The position numbers and the translations under genes are program-made. Positions 57,485-64,000 of a stretch of 64,000 nt of DNA are shown here, in pieces. Position 1 is the stretch's first letter; the number at the start of each line of letters is the position of its first letter. The notes beneath the pieces are model-generated. The model saw nothing but the letters and a program-made list of their open reading frames with translations, was not told the origin of the DNA and ran no database searches. Origin of the DNA: Paragonimus westermani (taxonomy: Eukaryota > Platyhelminthes > Trematoda > Plagiorchiida > Troglotrematidae); the NCBI GenBank assembly GCA_008508345.1, contig QNGE01002371.1:49247-113246 (forward strand). Direction: 5' to 3'.

Positions 57485-60291
57485 TCCGGGGTACCGTTCA
57501 ACTTTCCACGCTAGACGGTTCATTCAGCGAACCAGCTAAATAACGTGGCGGTACGTGGGGATGATAATGCGATATACAGTAGCACAAGAGTGAAATATGC
57601 CGCCCACTTATGTGTTGCTTTAAAACGATTCAAATATGTGGAACTCCAGGTCACTGCCGATATTTCAAAACTCGAACGACCACGGGGTGGCGCTGTGTAA
57701 ACAGGTTTACGTTGAGAATGTTCTCAAACTCCCTGAGTGTGTTAGAACTGTTAAGGACCTGAGGTGAGAGTTAGCCCGAAAAGCATTGCGTTTAGTGGTC
57801 AACCTGTGCCTCGTTCCAGCATTTGCATCGTGAATTTTATTTCCCAATTGCAGTAGTCGACGGGCTTTCCGATGTGACCTTTGGAGTTAACGTCTCAGTA
57901 CCGGAGCTGGACCCACAAACACTTGTGCTCCTGTTGTGTCAGGCAAGGATCATCCGGAAGGTGATTGATGCTCCCGCAAGAGGCGTGACGATCCTAACAA
58001 ATACCAAGGTTGAAGGGTTGAAAACAATCGCTTCCCAAAGGGACCAGTTGGANAAAGTGGCCCTGAGTTCATATCAGGCCTTCTATAGCAGGCGTACACA
58101 GAATCATGCGTACAGAACAGGCAAACAATAAGACATGGTTGCAGCCGGGATCCTTAGAGAAGCCACACGATCGCTTGTCACTACAAGCCATAATTGCCAG
58201 AAGAATTGTAGTTCCTATCTACACAACTGACAAGCAGACCATTTCAACAACCAGCGTGACAGAAAGAAAGTTTGCGTGATGAAAGGCTAGAAAGCTGGCA
58301 ATCCTCACATTTCTCTTATGTGATGGAAACTGAAGCTTTTAAATCGGGGGATGCATTGTATTTTTCCCACTGTTTTCTCTCCAGAGGTATTTCACCTCTA
58401 CACAATATGACCTTCCCACCTCTTTTTGCACGTTGATCAAGTTGAGTGAAAGTGATTTGGCCGTATTGAAAACTGCACACTGGTTCGTCCCATTCTCTAC
58501 AATCACCCGAAGATCCCGCGCTGATCTTTCACCCCGCTTTTAGTTCCGTCGTAATACGAATATCGCCAAGGTAACAAACCTGCTTCACCAACTCAAAAGG
58601 GACTCAGCAGCTTCGACTTTTCCTGAAGAGTGTTCTTTCCGAATACTCATGAACACCTTCGTTGATCAAAAACCCTGAACTATAGAAACTTACCGTAAAT
58701 CCGTAACTTGCCTGCAGCATCTATCAATCGGTTGCTAAGCGGCAACCGGGCCAGGTACACCCACGTTTACTCAGGCGAGACAACAACGCATTCCTGATCA
58801 CTAAACGCTTATCGCGAAGAGTTAATGCATCTGTTCAATGCACTCCCAAAGTTAGCGGCTCGTTTATTTAGTATACTCTGTAGTAGGTAAAAATTCGCTA
58901 TCTCCTGAAACAAAATCAGAAGCAGAACTAGTAGCAGGAAGTAATTTTCAGTCTTGCTGGATATCTATTCGCTATCTTATACACGGAATGCTCTGATCAA
59001 TGAAAGAGTTGGAGTTAATATCGAGACCCACGTTTACTTATTGGTCTGCTCGGATGCGCCTGTAACCCTCCTGTTTTAACATGTGGAGCTCTTATTCAAA
59101 CTGTTTTACACCGATGCAAGTTACCAAACATTCGGTGCTACGCCAGCGCACCATTCGGATTATTCACCGCGCTGAAATGCCCGTTTGTTTGCGTTGTCCT
59201 CAGTGTTCGACCATAGCCTGCTGCAAATCACTGAGTGAATTTTTATCAACGCGTTTGCCCAATGCAGTAACCACCTAGCAGTGGCTCTACAGACGTCCCT
59301 GAATCCTGAAATTCATGCTAAGTGAGAATCACCTTTCGGGTGTTTTGCAAGGGATAGCTTCGTCTGCGAGCATTACAGTGCGTACATTCGGGAAAAAACA
59401 GACCTGGACACCAGGAAGACGAGAAATCATAAGCAACTCTTGAAACAGTGTGTACTCATATTACCGGGCATAACACTAAGGCGAGTGACAACGTACTGCT
59501 GCCCAATATGTGAGGCACAAGTCAGCCATGCAAATACGTATAGAGTCTCTTTTCTTATGTTTTCACATAACTTCTGCGGGATTTCATGAAGTGGACAGCT
59601 TTGCAGTCCCAGCGAAATCTGCTGTCACAACAGCTGGTGCCGAGTTGAACGCGAGGGTGTGTGTGCTCTAGGAGCAGCCGATTAAAATTTCATACATCCG
59701 GGCATTCCTTGATTAACTGGGGGACGCGGACAAGAATATCGGAATCAAAACCGACCGTGAGGGCAGTCCTCCCTGTGGACGATGGTGAAACCAAAGACGA
59801 AGGCGGTGTTGTAGTGAGTGAGAAGATTGACTAGGTCGCTGCGAAGGAGCCGCTGGTGGCTGCGTCTGACGGCCCGATCGACTGCCAAGAGGCCAGGTGG
59901 CGGTTCAGGGTGGACCGACTTGAACAAGTTGCGCATCCAACCGTGTTTATTGGACAGGAGACTATCAGAATTGAGTCAAGAATCACGACAGCACTTGTTA
60001 ACACAACACTTTATTAAACTTCTTTCGATGGCGGTTCCAAGTCAATTCCCTATTGTTCTTAGCTCCAAGCGGATGACCTTGATGAGCTTGCGAATTTAAC
60101 GCGGGAGTTGGGAGTTACGTCCATGGTCTCATTGATGCTAACAGCAGCGTGGACGTGGAAGTACTCGAGGAAACGCAGAGGCCGTTGATTAGTTGACGAT
60201 GAAAATAGCTGCATTGAGAACAGTGAAACAGGAGGGTAATCGACTAAGTGTCTGTTCAATTTGTGGTGAAAATGGACATCGGTAAAAGGAA

Positions 60292-60564
60292 GTGAATAAT
60301 CAAATACGGAAAATGTTGAATGAAAATATCAAAGTTGCTAACAGTCCGTGCAACTCGCCTTTTCTCCTGGTAGGGAAGTTCATTGAGAACACAGTTCTGC
60401 CATTACCGCCCGTTACAAAGAACTGGCAACAGTCGAAGTTGTTCACGGTGCTGGCCTCACGTGCCGGGTACTGGCATGCAACAACCAAACCCACGGATCG
60501 TAAGAAAGCGCAGGTCACGATAGGCGAAAATCAGTGCCAATTCAAGCGGACGCCGTTTGGATAA
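60292..60564 (+). pseudogene. gypsy reverse transcriptase, N-terminal part (copy B)
   Basis: Same frame as copy A with amino acid changes such as Q6R, D10N, L25F, G32E and N43K. Both copies stop at the same position after TPFG, which shows that the inactivating change predates their divergence. That fits allelic copies of one dead element. Confidence 0.8.
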
Positions 60565-61149
60565 TCCGGGGTACCGTTCAACTTTCCACGCTAGACGGTT
60601 CATTCAGCGAACCAGCTAAATAACGTGGCGGTACGTGGGGATGATAATGCGATATACAGTAGCACAAGAGTGAAATATGCCGCCCACTTATGTGTTGCTT
60701 TAAAACGATTCAAATATGTGGAACTCCAGGTCACTGCCGATATTTCAAAACTCGAACGGCCATGGGGTGGCGCTGTGTAAACAGGTTTACGTTGAGAATG
60801 TTCCCAAAATCCCTGAGTGTGTTAGAACTGTTGAGGACCTGAGGTGAGAGTTAGCCCGAAGAGCATTGCGTTTAGTGGTCAACCTGTGCCTCGTTCCAGC
60901 ATTTGCATCGTGAATTTTATTTCCCAATTGCAGTAGTCGACGGGCTTTCCGATGTGACCTTTGGAGTTAACGTCTCAGTACCGGAGCTGGACCCACAAAC
61001 ACTTGTGCTCCTGTTGTGTCAGGCAAGGATCATCCGGAAGGTGATTGATGCTCCCGCAAGAGGCGTGACGATCCTAACAAATACCAAGGTTGAAGGGTTG
61101 AAAACAATCGCTTCCCAAAGGGACCAGTTGGATTGAACAGTGCGTGTAT

Positions 61150-61480
61150 ATTAATATGATAACGTGGCGCTGGCCGCTCTTGTATGGTAATCATTCCAAC
61201 AGGACTGAAGAAGATACTGTTAGCAAAGTTCCACGGAGTGGCACACACCAGATGCATCAGGACGTACGGTTTACCGCGAGAAACGGAGTATTGGCCGAAG
61301 ATGAAAGAAAATTTGACGGCTTACGTGCCTGACCTCCAACAGTGTCAGCTACTGGAAGATGACATTGCAGGAGACAGCAGTCTGGTGTGCGATATCAAGA
61401 ATCTTTGTTCAACGTATCTTATGGACCCAATTGCATTTACTCCTGCGGTAGCCAGTACAATCTGGTTATGACAGAGCATT
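61150..61480 (+). pseudogene. gypsy integrase, zinc finger and core start
   Basis: The frame from 61184 reads LKKILLAKFHGVAHTRCIRT then YWPKMKENLTAYVPDLQQCQ. The histidine pair is partly kept (FHGVAH), but of the cysteine pair only QQCQ remains, VRDC having become VPDL. It ends with GSQYNLVMTEHFTR-like residues in an adjacent frame, where the first catalytic aspartate is glutamate. Confidence 0.75.
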
Positions 61481-62120
61481 TTACCCGTTGACCCGCAGCG
61501 ACTGGCGTTGCCGATAACAAGGCGTCCACTATACGAGGCATGGCGATGATGCTTATGGTAACGAAGCACGGCGCATCGAAGGAGAACTTGACACAGCAGA
61601 AAATACGCATTTGAAGCGAGAAGTATCAAACAAGCATGCTACAACTGGGAACAAAACGCGTCCGAACGACGTCACATCACTTGAAGATAAGTGAGCTGAC
61701 TGAACGTAACAACCGAGAAATCAGAGAATGGTTGTTAGAAAACGGAGGCAATGTGTAGTCTGCGGTACCTCCGGAGTTATTGGATCATCACACATTAGTG
61801 CAGAGCGATACGTCGAAACTACCATTTCAAATGGTACACCGCGGGACACCTGGAATATTAACAGATTGAAACATTGAAAGTGGCCATATACAGCTATTCC
61901 AATACACAATTGGCTGCCGAGAAAAAGTGGGCCAAGAAAACGTGGAAGTGTTCGAGGCACAAACAAAATAGCAATCGGCTGCTCGGATACACATCAAAGG
62001 TGGACCGTTTAATCTGCGAGGAAGGGTGGGAAACTGGGATAATGAGAACACACGCCTCATTGCCCCAGGCACAAGGAAACCTGTGTCCAGTGTGCATGGT
62101 TAAGAGTAACACTGAGACGA

Positions 62121-64000
62121 AACAAATGCATGGCGGTGATTGATTGGAATGGCAAATGATGCTGGCGCGGCAATCCAGGAGGTCAGTAAGCCACGAGGAA
62201 ACACCGTCACGACCAGAGAGAATTCGTCAGCAGAGGCAGGGGAGCATCCTGGTTTGTAAGCAGCATAGTGCATACAACAAGTAAGTGAAGGGCAGACTTC
62301 AACGCCAGGAGAAAGATGAACCAGAAGCGACTATTGGTATGATGTGTACGAACAATAGGGAGCGTGTAACCAAGGCAACTCGCAGTGTGCTGCTGCCAGG
62401 TCCATGCGGATGCAGATGAACCATGAAAATGAGTGCATGAGTTCGTGGTCCCATGATTCAACACAACCTCTACGGAATTTCGTGCAATAAACGACTGCGC
62501 ATACCAGGCTTTGTCTGCGGTCGCAATACGACCACCTAGAGAACGCAAAGTATGTTTCATGGAAGCTGTAGATTGGACAGTCTCTTCTAATTTGCGTCGC
62601 GAACGGAACCTTTGGACGAATGACAGTTCACCTCCGCTGGTTCCGACTTCCGGGCGAATATACTTAAAAACCACCTCGGTGCTTTAGAGTTTATTTTCCA
62701 GAAGTGTCAGAATAATGTCTGTCGTAGTACTTCTGAACCCTCAACTGATGAGAAGAGGGCGGGTAGGTTGTGTAGATGGAACTGTTAAGATTGTCGAAGT
62801 TCGTTTGATAAAATGGAGGGCGCTGAACTAGCTAAGGTGTATTTGGTTTGCACTTCGGGGCTTATCCTGAAATTCCCCCGCTTGCCTATTACTGTGCCTG
62901 ATGAAAAATCACGACTTCGTAATAAATTGTTTGTTTTCTTTTTTTACATGAGTGTCCTTGATTAACGAAAACAACTCTTCTTTCGAGCTGTTGAACACGC
63001 ATTTGCATCCATCTGTACGACTGTAGATGTGGGGGGTTTGCTTCAAATTAAACTCAATGAAAAGAGGGGGAGCATACAGGCGACAGCTGAGCACCTCGTG
63101 CATTTTTGAAATTTACGGACGCTCTCATGCAACCACAACACATATGAGCTCCACTGTGTTGCATTTACCCACTTCCGTTGGTTCGAGGCAAATGTCTTTC
63201 AAACCTCTCTAACTCTCCGAGATGTTGTAGGGTGGTCAGGAAGTTGGCGTCCGTGAGGGTACTGCTGAAGTTTATCATGTCAGAGTGAGACTCACTGAGA
63301 ATAGACCTCAATGAACCTGAAGGGAATCTACCCTAGTTGCAGGAGGTGACCACAATCGACTCTTATTGTTGAGTAGATCAGGCATAGTTAGTTTCAAAGA
63401 AAAATTTTCAAGTGAAAGTGTCGGAGGCGAGGAAGTACAGTGGAATTCTATACCACCTCAGTGTACCACCTAACGGCCCCTTCGCCCCTTCAGTTCGTTG
63501 CCCATCCTATTGGACAAGCGTATCCGATTCTATTGCGGATATTGGCTCGGCAATTGACATTTCGGCTACATTCCCCAGAAAAGCAATGTTCCGGCTGTTG
63601 CAGTTGGAAACGCCGGCCGGCCAGTCCCATGCAGTTTAGAATTCTGGAGGTCGACTGGAGTATCTGTTGACGGTCGTTCACTTTGGCAGCCGACGTACGG
63701 TTTTGCTAGAAGCTCTCTCACATTTATCGGCCTGGCTGGTCTACCCGTTACGCTGAAGTCCGTTTGTGTACGATGTGTGAGCTAGCAAATAGAACTTGTT
63801 TGCAGGCTCGCCGCTCTCGAATTACGACTTTTGATTCGCGTTGAAATAACGCTAAGAAAACTTTCCGCACGTCGGCCAACGAGTAAGCAACTAACTTAGC
63901 AACACACTTTTGCGTTAACCTGGAGCTTAGGATTGGCCTCGATGTGCACGCCTTCTCAGCAACCGGACACAGCTCTCTTGTTCATGCAAAACCATCGAGT
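62121..64000. other. stretch without recognised genes
   Basis: The 155-residue minus-strand frame at 62207-62674 and the overlapping frames at 63412-63681 carry no family motif. The beginning may still belong to the 3' end of the gypsy element. Confidence 0.35.

Larger units (their letters stand above)
54985..61132. repeat. 3.07-kb tandem duplication joined by a single N (probable haplotype duplication)
   Basis: Copy A is 54985-58052 and copy B is 58054 to about 61132; an n stands at 58053. The offset is 3069 up to an 11-bp insertion in copy B (60170-60180, GAAACGCAGAG), then 3080. Scattered single-base differences (about 1 percent by eye) suggest two alleles. Copy A begins in mid-sequence (AAAGTGGCCCTGAG) and ends GGACCAGTTGGA; copy B continues into TTGAACAG and the rest of the element. 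Confidence 0.9.
56900..62120 (+). mobile_element. Ty3/gypsy retroelement, plus strand, degraded (RT region present twice)
   Basis: Ignoring the duplication, the element reads RT (57212-57700 or 60292-60780), a broken connection and RNase H region (to about 61130), integrase zinc finger (61184-61330), integrase core start (SQYNLVMTEHFTR at about 61455) and a basic C-terminal tail (about 61900-62120). A fragment QADDLDELANLTRELG at about 57005 may be the end of gag. Every domain is broken by stops. LTRs were not identified. Confidence 0.8.

Noticed and set aside
62207..62674. 155-residue minus-strand open frame downstream of the gypsy integrase
   Set aside because: No family motif; likely a shadow of decayed element sequence.

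Overview
The window reads as an animal nuclear genome, most likely a digenean trematode (parasitic flatworm). The evidence is one spliced gene whose small exons are separated by introns of 2 to 10 kb, a dense load of decayed retroelements of types common in trematodes (RTE-like and CR1-like LINEs, Ty3/gypsy, Penelope-like), and a tRNA-related SINE of about 320 bp carrying a type I hammerhead ribozyme, as in the schistosome Sm-alpha repeats. Nothing bacterial (operons, ribosome-binding sites, CRISPR) is present. Two single-N junctions mark a draft scaffold. I do not name the species.

1-30.3 kb: the 3' two thirds of a mitochondrial Hsp40 co-chaperone gene (DNAJA3/Tid1 type), + strand, five exons at 6576-6849, 9557-9765, 19779-19894, 27298-27395 and 29532-29743. 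Together they make exactly 303 codons including the stop. The J domain and G/F region are not seen and probably lie left of the window. A second, phase-compatible terminal exon (30170-30336) suggests alternative C-termini. The upstream flank and introns hold a Penelope-like fragment (5.2-6.4 kb), RTE-like LINE pieces (0.4, 3.2, 7.2, 15.3-17.6 kb), a gypsy relic (13.2-14.5 kb), a second Penelope scrap (29 kb) and four SINE copies.

30-47 kb: no recognised host gene except one candidate exon (46705-46941). It holds another SINE with an intact minus-strand hammerhead (31.8 kb), a minus-strand gypsy element running RT, RNase H, integrase (35.1 down to 32.4 kb) with a 399-bp repeat around an N, a CR1-like LINE (41.1-42.8 kb), and a 269-bp foldback insertion flanked by a 13-bp direct repeat (46.25-46.52 kb).

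47.9-52.7 kb: a 2.8-kb imperfect palindrome (arms 1.2-1.5 kb) abutting a broken MULE/ZSWIM3-like transposase with MULE core, SWIM finger and a PHD-like C-terminal finger.

52.8-64 kb: TA-rich microsatellites around a unique block, then a plus-strand gypsy element whose 5' part (about 3.07 kb) appears twice in tandem around a single N, probably two haplotypes of one locus. The last 1.9 kb holds nothing recognised.

Only the DNAJA3-type gene is a confident host gene. The most interesting signals are the ribozyme-bearing SINEs, the foldback insertion, the large palindrome beside the MULE, and the paired alternative last exons.
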